Positions 45,052 through 54,592 of a stretch of 64,000 bases of DNA are shown one piece after another; position 1 is the stretch's first letter; each line of letters begins with the position of its first letter. The notes beneath the pieces are model-generated. The model searched no databases. It worked only from the letters and a program-made list of their open reading frames with translations, and was not told where the DNA came from. The position numbers and the translations under genes were made by a program. This DNA is from Monodelphis domestica (taxonomy: Eukaryota > Chordata > Mammalia > Didelphimorphia > Didelphidae): positions 342,284,459-342,348,458 of the forward strand of contig NC_077230.1 of NCBI RefSeq assembly GCF_027887165.1, given 5' to 3'.

Positions 45052-45978
45052 TGTAAAGTTTAAATTTAGTGGTTGGACTTAAATTATATGAAATAATGTG
45101 GTTGCCAAAATTATTATATCTCAAGTCAGGAATTTATTTACCAAAATAGAGAGGAACAATAAAGTAGAGAAATGTGAGAGAGATTAGAGAAAATACCTAT
45201 ATTAGTCCTTAGCCAGGAGGGCCGGTAGTAACAGTAACTACAAGACCTCCTCCAAGATGGAAGCTAGTCTCTTAGGAAACTAGAAAAGGAGTCAGCCCTT
45301 TTCACTCACCCAACAAAGTCGTCCAAGAGTAAGAATCTAAGTTGAAGCTGAGCTCCAAGCCCACAATCCAAACTGCAATTTCCAGCAAAGCTCCATCGAA
45401 GACTCTCCCCAGTCAAAAGACTATCTCCATAAGGCAATCTCTTCAGACTATCTTCTCCAAGACCATCTCCTCAGACTGAGTTCAGGGCTTGCTTTTATGG
45501 TCACTCCTTAACTCCTCCCCTCTTCACAGGGGCCAATCACAGCTTCCAAGTAGTCTAACACTACCCAGAGGGCAGTGTTTGTGGGAACCATTTCCCACCT
45601 TCTGGAGAGTTGAATACTAATTGAAAAGGTTCTCAGTTTCTGAGAGTGTGAACTCTTAAAAGAAATAAAAAGTTTCTGGCTGTTTGGAGTTAGAAAAAAG
45701 GGTGGAGATCTCCAAATATCTTGCTGGCTTCTCACCTAGCACTAAGTAGGGTATAAATTCACTAAGTGGTTTGCTAGAGATCCTCCACCTAGTTCAAGCT
45801 TGTGTTGATTCAGTCAAAATGTAGACAAAGGAGAGTTAATCCTGTCTTCAAGTACTTCACAGAAGTACTTAAGTTAGTGTTAAAGTTTTAACTCCAACTA
45901 GGCAAAGAGAATAAAGGATTCTCTTTTCACAAGTGTAAACTCAGAATAGACAAAGAGACCCAAGAATTTCCTTTCACA
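45052..45978 (-). mobile_element. ERV solo LTR (927 bp) with CAAG target duplication
   Basis: On the + strand it begins TGTAAAGTTTAAAT and ends TTCCTTTCACA. CAAG flanks both edges (45,048-45,051 and 45,979-45,982). A TATA-like CCATAAAAGC lies on the minus strand at about 45,500, so the LTR is minus-oriented. It shares the block CTCTTCACAGGGG with the LTR at 31.6 kb. No internal genes remain. It is inserted in a THER/MIR-type SINE. Confidence 0.88.
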
Positions 45979-46165
45979 CAAGTACTTTACAGATATTATC
46001 TTATTTGAGCAACACAACAACCCTGAGAATGAGGTGCTACATTATCCCCATTTTATAGTTGAGGAAACTGAGGCAGAGAGAAGTTAAGTGACTGGGGTCA
46101 GATTTGAACTTGGGTCTTCCTAACTCCAGACCCAGAAATCTAGTGCGGTACCACCTAGCTTCATC
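45979..46165 (-). mobile_element. THER/MIR-type SINE, right part
   Basis: It contains CAAGTACTTTACAGATATTA, CATTATCCCCATTTTATAGT, TGAGGAAACTGAGGCAGAGA and CTTGGGTCTTCCTAACTCC, resuming the SINE split by the LTR. Confidence 0.75.
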
Positions 46166-46189
46166 AGGACATTGATTAATAGAGGGATT

Positions 46190-46690
46190 TTTATTCTTAT
46201 TTGATAGATAAAGAACTGAAGTTGAGGGATCTTTAATGATTTTGGTTATGGTCCTAAACCCAAGCCAAGCCTAGGAATCCTAGCTTTGTTCTGGGCCCAT
46301 GAAAATCAGCTCACTTTAGCACAGTCTGCCCTGGGCTGGGATTCCAGACTTCTCCACAGGTTTAGAATTTCAAGGGGTGTGATTTGATTGGACCTCTATT
46401 TGTCCACAGCAGGATCTCAAGGTCTCAATGTTGGCTTGGGCTTAGTGTGGCTTGCTCTTGACGTCTTGCTATAGTCTTGCTGACTGTGTTCCCCTCTTAC
46501 CCCAGTGCTCCAGATGTTCTCTGCCTATCTTTTGGATTTTTCTTTTCTTGAAAATTGTTTCACTCATTCTCCTTGTTGGTTCTTTCTCTCCTGTATTTGT
46601 TTTTTTGGCATTATTTTAATATTGGTTGGAGAGGATTCTCCCGGAAACTCTGAGCTTCTCTGCTTTACTCTGCCATTTTGGCTCCACCCC
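46190..46690 (-). mobile_element. L1 5'-UTR fragment
   Basis: On the minus strand it begins with the GGAGCCAAAATGGCAGAGTA-type leader and AGAAGCTCAGAGTTTCCGGG, then AGAATCCTCTCCAACCAATA. This is the typical start of marsupial L1 5' UTRs. It is not joined to an ORF1. Confidence 0.55.
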
Positions 46691-46699
46691 CCACCCCCC

Positions 46700-47162
46700 A
46701 GAACATTCCTTCAATTTTCAATTCCTTGCCACCACAAAAAGAGCTGCTATAAATATTTTTGTACAAGTAGATCCTTTCCCCTTTTTTGTTATCTCTTTGG
46801 GACACAGACCCAATAGTGGTATTACCAGATCAAAGAGTATGCACAATTTTGAAGCCCTTTGGATATAGTTCCAAAATGCCCTCCCAGATGGTTGGGTCAG
46901 TTCATAATTCCTCTAACAATGCATTAATGTCCCAATTTGGCTACATCACCCCCAGCATTTACCACTTTCCTTTACTACCAAATTGGACAATCTGATAGGT
47001 TTGAGGTGATACCTCAACCTTGTTTTAATTTGCATTTCTCTAATCAAGAATGATTTAAAACATTTTTTTCATATGATTACTCATGGCTTTGATTTCTTCA
47101 TCTGAAAATTGCTTGTTTATATCCTTTGACCATTTGTCAATTGGGGAATGGCTTATAATTAA
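46700..47162 (-). mobile_element. L1 ORF2 C-terminus / 3' UTR fragment
   Basis: It contains TTGGGACACAGACCCAATAG, GGTATTACCAGATCAAAG, AATTTGCATTTCTCTAATCA and ATTTGTCAATTGGGGAATGG, the same antisense order as at 7.4, 30.2 and 41.1 kb. The left edge abuts the L1 5' UTR fragment. Confidence 0.75.
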
Positions 47163-47164
47163 AT

Positions 47165-47290
47165 TTTTTTGATAAATAAAAAATCATTTATCTTCCCATT
47201 TTCTTTCCTCCCCACCCCACTGGAAAAAGAAAAACAAAACCATTATAACAAATATGCATTTTTAAACAAAATTGCATTATTTTAATATCC
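47165..47290 (-). mobile_element. L1 3'-UTR fragment
   Basis: The A/T edge is followed by CCATTTTCTTTCCTCCCCAC and TATAACAAATATGCATTTTT, the second class of L1 3' UTR as at 4.56 kb. Confidence 0.5.
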
Positions 47291-47639
47291 TGACCTGGTG
47301 ACCCAAATTTACTGAGGGAAGCTGGGTACTTTCTTACTTCTTAACATCATGCATTTCAACTCCCTAGTAATTATTTATTTTGTCTTCATAAGACTACCAA
47401 TATTTCTCTCTAATAAAGAAAGAGGAAGTAAAATAAGACTTCGGTAGTTCTGCTTTCTTTCCATTGACTACAACCAATTTGGTGATCTATTCCAAAAGTG
47501 ATTTAAGGAAAATTAAAACTTTAAGCTCAAAATAATCAAACTTGCTCTGAAAAAAAATACATTTAGAAAAAATATTTTGAAATGTTATATTGCTATTTTT
47601 AATCACACTATTTCTCAGTATATATTATAGGTTCATAGG
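47291..47639. other. Unassigned intergenic sequence
   Basis: AT-rich sequence with nothing recognised. Confidence 0.35.
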
Positions 47640-48020
47640 CTGAGATCTTGATAATTGATTATTGTCTTTTTTATTTTATTTCTCCAATGGCTCTTATGTC
47701 TATGTGTCTATCCTCCAGCCCCTTCTCTTGATCACCAATCTATTTCAGGTCCTCTTTTCCTCATACATGGACTATTAAAATATAGTCTCTTATTGGTGCT
47801 CCTAACCCCTGGTCTTTATTACATTATACAACTTCCCCAATCCATAAGCACATTGCTGTCAAAGTGATATTCTTAAAGCATAGGTTTAATACTCTACTCA
47901 TTAAGCTCCAGTGGTATCTATTACCTCTAGAGTCAAATAAAAACTTCTCCATTTGACATTTAAAGCCTTTTACTACCTGGCTCCAACCCATCTTTCCAGG
48001 CTTATTACACATAACTCCCC
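47640..48020 (+). mobile_element. L2-type LINE fragment
   Basis: It contains CTGTCAAAGTGATATTCTTA, CTCTACTCATTAAGCTCCAG, TGACATTTAAAGCCTTTTAC and TACCTGGCTCCAACCCATCT, the central L2 3' order. Confidence 0.65.
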
Positions 48021-48224
48021 TAATTACTCTAGTTAATGATCGACCATTCTAGTATTGAAATAGTAGGACAACTAACTTATAAAAGAAACCATTGACTCAA
48101 AAAGAGAATGACACAACCCTAGCAATATGTGGAGAGTAGATCTTAATGTTGCTTTTATCACTAGCTATGTGTATAACTTCAGGTAATTAATTCTCTGTAA
48201 GTTTCTATTTTACTGCTTCTCACA

Positions 48225-48490
48225 CACATTACACCATGCATCCTGTGTCTTTGTACAATGTAAGGCAAAGCCCTTTCTTCCTTCCACCTTTTAGAATCCC
48301 TAGTTTCCATCAAAGCTCAAATCAAGTAGCACCTTCAGTCCCTTCCTGATCCTTCCAATTGTTAGTGCCTTCTAACAAATTATATATCTGATAGAATATG
48401 ACTTTCTTGAAAGAGAGCTATTTCATTTTCCTAGAATAGTACTGGACACATAGTTGGTGTTTAATAAATATTTGTTGATTGATTGAAGGG
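48225..48490 (+). mobile_element. L2-type LINE 3' end
   Basis: It contains AAAGCTCAAATCAAGTAGCA, TAGTACTGGACACATAGTTG and GTGTTTAATAAATATTTGTT. It completes the L2 copy interrupted at about 48.02-48.22 kb. Confidence 0.65.
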
Positions 48491-49750
48491 ACCTTAGAGA
48501 TAACATAGTCCAATCTCGTCACCTTCACAATTTGGCCTCTATTTACCCAATGAGATCTTTTAACTACATGAACTTTTTACTCTAATTGTTCCTTCATTTT
48601 AATTTGGTAACATAGCGTCACTGAGAAGTTTCCTTGTTAAATTCTGTAGTGCCACCTCCTTAGTATAGACCTAGTCACTGAACACCTCAGTTAAGGCCTT
48701 GATCATTTGGTTCATTGGCCTAGGTAAGTGAAATTACAGTGCATAAATTTAGACTGCGGTTGAACCGGCTTTTCCCAAATGGCAAATCTAAAAGGGAACA
48801 TTCACTAATGGATTCCCACTTTTATTAGTTTTAGAGGAGTTCTCACCTTAAAATTTTAGACAGGGAAATGTGAAGATGGTACTTATAAGAACACCATGGC
48901 AAGCCTAGTTTTGAGAGATTGGTTTTATTCCTAAAGAACCTCTTTTCTCAGGATAAGGAATTTGTCCTGGAAGACTTTGCACATATGGAGAATGCTTCAT
49001 TGTTAAGAGCTGAGAGATAGTCTGAGAATGCTGTCATGCCAGGTTGTGGGCAACATTGGCATGGGCATCAGAGCCACCAGAAATGACAAGGTGATAATTA
49101 ATAAGAGATCAGGTAAGCAAATAGAAACTTCAGGACCAGAATAAGGCATGTAATCACATGGTTACACAAAAAAAATCAGCAACCAAAGGAACTGAAGGTC
49201 TATGAGCAGCACACAAAGGATATATAGGTCTAATACCAGTAGCAAAGAGACTGAGGAAACTTGCTATCTAAGCTTCTGAAACCTTTTAGTCATCTCACCA
49301 AGCCAATTTATCCTCAGTGCATTGTGCCCAGTCCAGAGGATTACTGGTGGTGATGACTTTAACACTTGGCTGGTGAGAAAAAGTAACACTTGTTGATTGA
49401 CTGAAGGGATCTTAGAGGGAATCTAGTCCAGTCTCTTGGCCCCTAATTAACTAAAAAAATCTCTTACTACTTTACCTTTCATTCTAATCAAATAAAAAAT
49501 TACTTGTTCCCTCATTTTATTGGTAGCTGTAGGAAGACAACAGAATTTGGTGACTTTTAGGGCCACAGTAGTAAGGAGAAAGTTGAGCAGATAGAAGCAT
49601 TTCCTTAACAGTCACAGATGAAGCACAATTTCCCAAAAGTTATTTTTTCCTTCAAAAATTCATTTTGTCCAGATTTTTTGAACTATGAGAACATCTTTTC
49701 ATTTCCTCATCCTTTTAAAATGCAAAGTCCAATTTAGGTAATCACTTAAA
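48491..49750. other. Unassigned intergenic sequence
   Basis: Some MIR-like fragments are possible (ACCTTAGAGATAACATAGTC at about 48,490; ATCTTAGAGGGAATCTAGTC at about 49,409). No gene is recognised. Confidence 0.35.
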
Positions 49751-49849
49751 AAGTTTCTTTATCTAAATGTAATTCTTCAAATCAACATGCTTCAGTTAAG
49801 CATCAATTTATTTTTTTTAAACTTCTGACTCCTTTATTTACTTATTCTT

Positions 49850-49990
49850 ATTCCAAAATATTTTATTTCCCCCAATTACATGTAATAACAATTTTCAACA
49901 TACATTTTCCAAAATTATTAAGATCCAAATTGTCTCCTTTTCTCTCTTCCTTTCTCCCTCTTGGAGATAGCAATGTTTATACATTTCATA
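49850..49990 (-). mobile_element. L1 3' end inside the GVQW3-like remnant
   Basis: It contains TATTTCCCCCAATTACATGT, TTTTCAACATACATTTTCC and TTTCTCCCTCTTGGAGATAG, an L1 3' UTR read backwards. AATTTAA-type remnant sequence resumes on the right. Confidence 0.6.
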
Positions 49991-50132
49991 GGTATCAATT
50001 TAATTAACATTCTAAATATTTCCTTTGGTCCTAGTGGGTGATCACACAATTAACTTCCCTATTTCCTCCAAGTTTTTTGTGCCCAACAAGGCCCCCTGTT
50101 CTGAAAATGGTTTCTTCACTTCCACAAGCCTG

Positions 50133-50251
50133 TTTTGTTGTTTTTAACCTTTACCTTCTGTCTTAGAATCGGTGTCGGTTCTAAGGCAGAAGAATGGTAA
50201 GGGCTAGGTAAATGAACTTAAGTGACTTAAGAGTCACCCAACTGGGAAGTC
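50133..50251 (-). mobile_element. Truncated marsupial SINE with target duplication
   Basis: It contains TTTACCTTCTGTCTTAGAAT, TAAGGCAGAAGAATGGTAAG and GAGTCACCCAACTGGGAAGT. CCACAAGC occurs on both flanks (about 50,122 and 50,252). It interrupts the second GVQW3-like remnant. Confidence 0.8.
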
Positions 50252-50345
50252 CACAAGCTTTTAACATGCCTCATCTTGAAGATTTAAATGTGACATTCAC
50301 AAAAATGTGAAGCTATTACTTTGGTCCAAATATCATGTGCTCTTT

Positions 50346-50934
50346 TCTAAGGGGAATTCCTGAAACAAGAACCATATCTGTTCACTACAGCTGCTGGCAC
50401 GAATGACTGACCAGTTTTGGAAGGATGGCTTCAGCAAGCTAAAACCTTTTGCATGATCGGCGATTTCTCAAGCCCACCAAGAAAACCAGTCACATCATTT
50501 TATGTTCCATGAATCCTCTCCAGCTCTGCTTTGGGACAGTTTTCTCCTTGGGAATTCTGGAATGAGAAAGTATTTAAGACAACATCCAAGTGCCCTTGAT
50601 GGAGAGATTGTCTACATAAGATATGTGGGCATGAGTTCCCGATTCAATTGGACTAAACCTATAAGAGCCCTTCGAGATTATCAACTAAGGTTCGGTCTTG
50701 CTCGAATGATGTGCCAAGGACTCCTTAAGATCTTGCTTTCATTCTCTGTCCAGCTTTCTTTAAAAATCCCAAAAGAATGAGACTCCTGCATTGCTTTATT
50801 CCCAGCATTTGTTCCTTTGGTCAGCTCTGATGCAAGGAAAAAGCCTCCTAGCCAATGAAGCGGGTTTCACGCTAGCATGGATCTGCATCAGATGAGCAGT
50901 CCCTAGGGGAGGGAAGGTGCCCTCTGCCTTAAGT
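50346..50934 (+). other. Upstream flank of THAP12
   Basis: It is non-repetitive as far as I can see. A 92-codon + strand frame (50,502-50,780) starts MFHESSPALLWDSF and has no recognised domain. A CCAAT lies at 50,852-50,856. TCTGATGCA (50,826-50,834) is mirrored by TGCATCAGA (50,884-50,892). It may contain distal promoter elements. Confidence 0.4.
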
Positions 50935-51381
50935 AGGTGAGGATACCGGGCGCGCGTCGTCTCCTCTTTCAACTAGCCAGGCCACCGGCTCCGGCTCCGC
51001 CTCCGTCTCCGTTGTCTCAGCTGCCTGCGCCTGCGCGCCGGGAGAACTTCTTGGCCCCGTTCCTTCCCCACCCCCCTACCCCTGACACCGCCCTTTCCCG
51101 CCCTCTCCCGCCCCGCACGCCGTCAGCCTAGTATGGTCTTCACTGCGCGTGCTCGCTGGACATAGGTCCCGGAGAAAGGGCGGGGAGGAGAGGAAGCCGA
51201 GGGGAAGAGAGCCCCCGGCAGCAGCGAGGGGGTGGGAGGCAGGGTGCATTGTGGGAAGGAGGCGGCAGCGTCCCGGGCGGGCGGGCTGGCTAGCGCTGTC
51301 GGTGGCGGCGGTAAATCCTCCCGGCCGCTCACAGCACTGTAGAGCTGCGTCCCAAGCCCGGCCTCGGCCCGCAGCGCCCCT

Positions 51382-51404
51382 CCTCCTCCTCCTCCTCCTC
51401 CTCT
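51382..51404 (+). repeat. (CCT)n tract in the 5' leader
   Basis: About seven CCT units in the GC-rich leader, followed by further CT-rich sequence. The complementary strand reads as GGA repeats. Confidence 0.85.
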
Positions 51405-51558
51405 TCCACCTCCTCTCGCCCTCCCTCCCTTCCTCCTTCCTCGTCCCCTCCTCCTCCTCCTCCTCCCCTCCGAGCCCAGCCGGGCCGGCCTCCCCGGGGG
51501 CCGGGAGGCGGCCGGCGGGGAGCAGGGGGAGGAGACCCGGCCGGCCGGACGGGCGACG

Positions 51559-51647
51559 ATGCCGAACTTCTGCGCGGCCCCGAACTGCACGCGGAAGAGC
51601 ACACAGTCGGATCTGGCCTTCTTCAGGTTCCCGCGGGACCCGGCCCG
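51559..51647 (+). CDS. THAP12: THAP12 exon 1 (start of the THAP domain)
   Basis: The ATG at 51,559 has A at -3. It opens MPNFCAAPNCTRKSTQ, then SDLAFFRFPRDPAR, which I recognise as the start of THAP12 (PRKRIR, p52rIPK, DAP4). Cys5 and Cys10 are the first two ligands of the C2CH zinc finger; the other Cys and His and the AVPTIF-type end lie in later exons. The FxFPRDP stretch is typical of THAP domains. The exon holds 89 coding bases and stops within the Arg30 codon (CG|), a phase-2 junction, before GTGAGT. THAP12 is a nuclear/cytosolic protein reported to bind the PKR inhibitor P58IPK and relieve PKR inhibition. Its distal part resembles hAT transposases. Only this exon is in the window. Confidence 0.93.
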
Positions 51648-51653
51648 GTGAGT
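51648..51653 (+). other. THAP12 exon 1 splice donor
   Basis: CCCG|GTGAGT is a near-perfect consensus donor. Placing it at 51,648 leaves a phase-2 exon end (CG of Arg30). Confidence 0.9.
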
Positions 51654-52682
51654 ACCCCTGGCGCAGCCGCTACGTGCTCGGAGCCCCGGAGCGGGTGGGC
51701 TTGTGGATGCCCCTTCCCGCTGCGAGGCCGGGGCCCCCTCCCGGCGCGAGCAGTCCCCAGCCCCGGGACCAAGGAGGGAGGGGGAAAGTGCGCAGGCGCC
51801 CACCCTCGGAGTGTCGGAGAGACCCTGGGAGTCAAGAAGTGGGCTGGGCTGCTTTCCCCAAAGGCGAGCCTGGATGGGCACATGCACCCTGGGCTGGGGC
51901 CACATGTCATCGGCCTTTTAGGCCCCCTACGCCCACTTGTCAAGCACCTTGGAAGGGCTTGGGCGTCTGAGGCTGACCACTCCTGCATATGGTAGGGTAG
52001 AGACCCGAGCGGTAGCCATTCATTGCTCTTCTGTTCTGTGCTCAGTCTGGAGAAAGCTGGGGCAAGGCGACATACAGGTAGTAGCGTGCCAGGAACTGTC
52101 TGCCAAGCACGGGGGTGGAGTGGAGGTGGGAGGGGAATTTAAAAAAAAAAGAAAAGAAAAGAAAAGAAACAGCCCCAGCTCTTCCGGAGCGCTCCGTGCA
52201 ATTGGGAGAGTGTGCAAATCACCAGCAATCAATCGGCCTGTTATTCTCACAACTGGCAGACACCTTTTATTTTCCCCGTTTTACATGAGAGTAAACTGAG
52301 GTAATCGAAGGCTTCTATGGCATAAAAAACTCGAGGTTTAAAGAGCATCCAGCGTGTGCACAGCCAGGGGAAGTGCAACACGTAAATAAATCACACTGCA
52401 CCATCTAACGGGTATGGTAATCTTGCCCAGATAACTGCATAATGATACATAGTGGCTAAGTATGAGAGATTGAAAGTACAGTGCTGAAGGATTTCTGAGA
52501 TAGCATAAATCATAAATTTTGCCAAGTATAGAGGGCACTAAGATCACTAAGATCAGGAGGAAGAATGAGGGCTCTGACTATTAGAGGGTCTACATTTGAA
52601 TCCGTTACTTATCCCCTGTGGCTAGTTAAGCTTCATTTTCCTGTACTTTTAAGAGAAGTAATTGGATAAGAAAAATTGCAAG

Positions 52683-52750
52683 GCTGCTAGGTAGCATAGT
52701 GGATAAAACACTGGTTGTGGTGTCAGAACACCCGAGTTCTAATTCTGCCT
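52683..52750 (+). mobile_element. MAR1/THER-type SINE, left part
   Basis: It contains GCTGCTAGGTAGCATAGTGG, AGAACACCCGAGTTCTAATT and ends in GCCT (52,747-52,750). It resumes at 53,732. Confidence 0.8.
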
Positions 52751-53731
52751 TGTTACAAGGGAATCACTTTAAAAGACTGATATATATTAATTTAAGGTCG
52801 CCAAGGAATTCAGCTATGTAATTCCTAAATGAAAAACTCAAGTCAGCAGTCAACCTTTTATGGAGTTTAATTACAATAGGAGGAAGAAAGGAATTAGAGA
52901 GAGAGAGAGAGAGAGAGAAAGGGAGAGAAGGGAATAGGGCTTAAATACCCCTTCTGTTTAGGCTGGGCCAAAAGGCCCAAGACCTTAGATAGCTGAGGCA
53001 AAGAAAAGAGATCAGTCCCTATTACTCACATGACCAAAATGGAGAAACAGTCTCAGGGGCCCCCACCTTCAGCTTCCTTCAGAGCAAGCTTCTCAGAGTA
53101 CACTGCCACCACTCTGACCAACTCCTCAACCCCCACCTCGAGTCTTCACACCCCCTATCTTTAAGGAAACCCTCCAAGTTGCCTCCCCTCAGTCCTCACA
53201 TCTACCAATCACCTGTCCCTCAATTTCCCTGTGCCAATGGAGGCTCTAGCTTAAACCCAGGACCGCCCAGAGGTCTCTGGCTTTTGCACATGTCTGTTGA
53301 AGGTCATATTTTCAAATAATTAAATCTTTGATCCTTTGCTACAGCCCTTTCTAAATCCTGTTAACCTGAGTAGGGTAGAGATTGGAATAATTAAATTTTG
53401 ATCTAGGCTGCAGCCCTTACTCAATCCTGTTAGGACTGACTAGGGTGGAGATTGATTCCAAGTATCTCCATTGTATCAATTCTAAAATCAATCATGACTC
53501 AAAGAAATTCCTGTTCTATGCTTAAGCATAGGTCAAAGTCCTTTCCATTGTTCAGCAAAAGGTTTCTGTCCTAAAGTAATCTTAAGAAGGTAGGAGGGGG
53601 AAACTCTCATGCCAATGGGGTTCACATTCCAATAGCCAAGACCCACTATCAATAGGGAATTTTTCAAGTATGAAATTTCCCAATGGTGAAAATTCCAACA
53701 TTTATAAGTCTAAGAAATTTTGAGGTTTACA
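52751..53731 (-). mobile_element. ERV solo LTR (981 bp) with GCCT target duplication, antisense in THAP12
   Basis: On the minus strand it starts TGTAAACCTCAAAATTTC and ends CCTTGTAACA. The 4-bp GCCT flanks both edges (52,747-52,750 and 53,732-53,735). The first about 110 bases align with the LTR at 39,346, so they are one group. A TATA-like GTATTTAAGC reads on the minus strand at about 52,945. A (GA)n run lies at about 52,898-52,918. No internal retroviral genes. It lies antisense in intron 1. Confidence 0.9.
52898..52919 (+). repeat. (GA)n microsatellite in the LTR
   Basis: About ten GA units, followed by a degenerate AAAGGGAGAG tail. Confidence 0.85.
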
Positions 53732-53880
53732 GCCTTAAGCACTTATAGTACATTCTGGGTGACCCAGGACCAGTCATTTAACCGTGGATTGCCTCAGTTT
53801 ACTCTCATGTAAAATGGGGATAATAATAGGTGTCTCTCAGGATTATAAATGAGATAATACTTGCCTAATATAGCTCCCTG
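53732..53880 (+). mobile_element. MAR1/THER-type SINE, right part
   Basis: It contains GCCTTAAGCACTTATAGTAC, GACCAGTCATTTAACCGTGG, TCATGTAAAATGGGGATAAT and GAGATAATACTTGCC. It completes the SINE broken by the LTR. Confidence 0.8.
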
Positions 53881-53904
53881 TGGATGCTTTTTTTGCCTTC
53901 ACAC

Positions 53905-54005
53905 TATGATATTATGCTATATATGTATAATATATGTTATATTCACACATCATATATAACAGTGTGTATATGCAAATATATTTGTGTGTATATATGTATG
54001 AATGT
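53905..54005. repeat. TA/TG-rich low-complexity tract
   Basis: Runs of TATATG, TGTGTATA and similar words; unstable, microsatellite-like. Confidence 0.7.
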
Positions 54006-54007
54006 AT

Positions 54008-54262
54008 ATATCTGGAGAGCTAAGTGGTTTGGTGGATAGAGCACTGAAATCAGGAAGACTCATCTTCCTGAGTTCATATCTGGCCTCAAGACATTACCTT
54101 GCTGTATGACCCTTGGCAAGTCATTTAAGTCTGCTTGCCTCAATACCTCATCTGTAAAATGAGCTGGAGAAGAAAATAGCAAGCCACCCCATTATCTTTG
54201 CAAAGAAAACCCTAAAATGGGACCACAAAGAGAAAAACACGACTCAACTGAAACTACATTTC
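54008..54262 (+). mobile_element. Mon1-type SINE, complete
   Basis: It contains TCTGGAGAGCTAAGTGGTTT, TGGTGGATAGAGCACTGAAA, GTATGACCCTTGGCAAGTC, AATGAGCTGGAGAAGAAAAT and AAACCCTAAAATGGGACCAC. The 5'-to-3' order is unbroken. Confidence 0.85.
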
Positions 54263-54337
54263 TTATTTTGAGAGCAGGGACTTTCATTTATCACATTTTT
54301 ATATCCTCTGTTTCCTAGCACAGTGCTTTACCCATTT

Positions 54338-54592
54338 GTTATTCATTTGTGTCCCATTCTTCATGACCCAATTTGGGGTTTTCTTGGTAAAGATAATGGA
54401 GTGCCTTGCTATTTCCTTCTCTAGCTCATTTTACAGATGGAAAAAAAAATTAGGTAAATAGAGTTAAGTGACTTTCCCAGGGTTGCATAGCTAGGAAGTG
54501 TCTGAAGCCAGATTTAAACTCAGTAAGTTGAGTCTTTCTGACTCCAGGCCTAGTGTTATATTCACTGCTACCTAGCTACCCCTATAGTCAGC
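54338..54592 (-). mobile_element. Mon1-type SINE, complete
   Basis: It contains CATGACCCAATTTGGGGTTT, GCTATTTCCTTCTCTAGCTC, TTTCCCAGGGTTGCATAGCT, TTGAGTCTTTCTGACTCCAG and CACTGCTACCTAGCTACC. It lies inverted relative to the copy at 54,008, 75 bases away. Confidence 0.85.

Larger units (their letters stand above)
49755..50345 (-). pseudogene. Second GVQW3-like / Mos1-type remnant, highly decayed
   Basis: It shares TGTAATTCTTCA (about 49,768), TTTGGTCCTAGTG (about 50,025) and CTTTTAACATG (about 50,258) in the same order as the copy at 2.13-2.53 kb. On the minus strand, fragments such as ACGSEETIF and HKKLGGNREV echo, from memory, the KEAYGDEVMSRARVF and WHKRFKEGREDV region of GVQW3-like proteins. 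The copy is cut by an L1 3' end (about 49,850-49,990) and a SINE (about 50,133-50,251), and has no usable frame. It ends about 1.2 kb upstream of the THAP12 start codon and points away from it. Confidence 0.55.
50935..51700 (+). promoter_or_regulatory. THAP12 CpG island and promoter
   Basis: This is the densest CpG stretch in the window. An NRF1-like TGCGCCTGCGCG (51,026-51,037), a GGGCGGGG GC box (51,178-51,185) and CATTGTGGGAA (51,248-51,258) lie upstream of the start codon. The leader has a CCT-repeat run (about 51,382-51,404) and a second pyrimidine-rich run (about 51,446-51,470). No TATA box is visible, as is usual for housekeeping promoters. The transcription start cannot be fixed from the sequence. 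Confidence 0.85.

Noticed and set aside
31574..45978. Two minus-strand LTRs as ends of one provirus
   Set aside because: At least the LTR at 45.05 kb has its own exact 4-bp target duplication, and the DNA between is L1, L2, CR1 and SINE with no gag, pol or env.
51123..51905. 260-codon minus-strand open frame in the CpG island
   Set aside because: GC-rich island without stop codons on either strand; composition is Gly/Arg/Pro-rich, has no domain and overlaps the THAP12 exon antisense.
51149..51970. 273-codon + strand open frame across the THAP12 start
   Set aside because: It is in a different frame from the THAP12 ATG and reads through the splice donor; GC-driven by-product.
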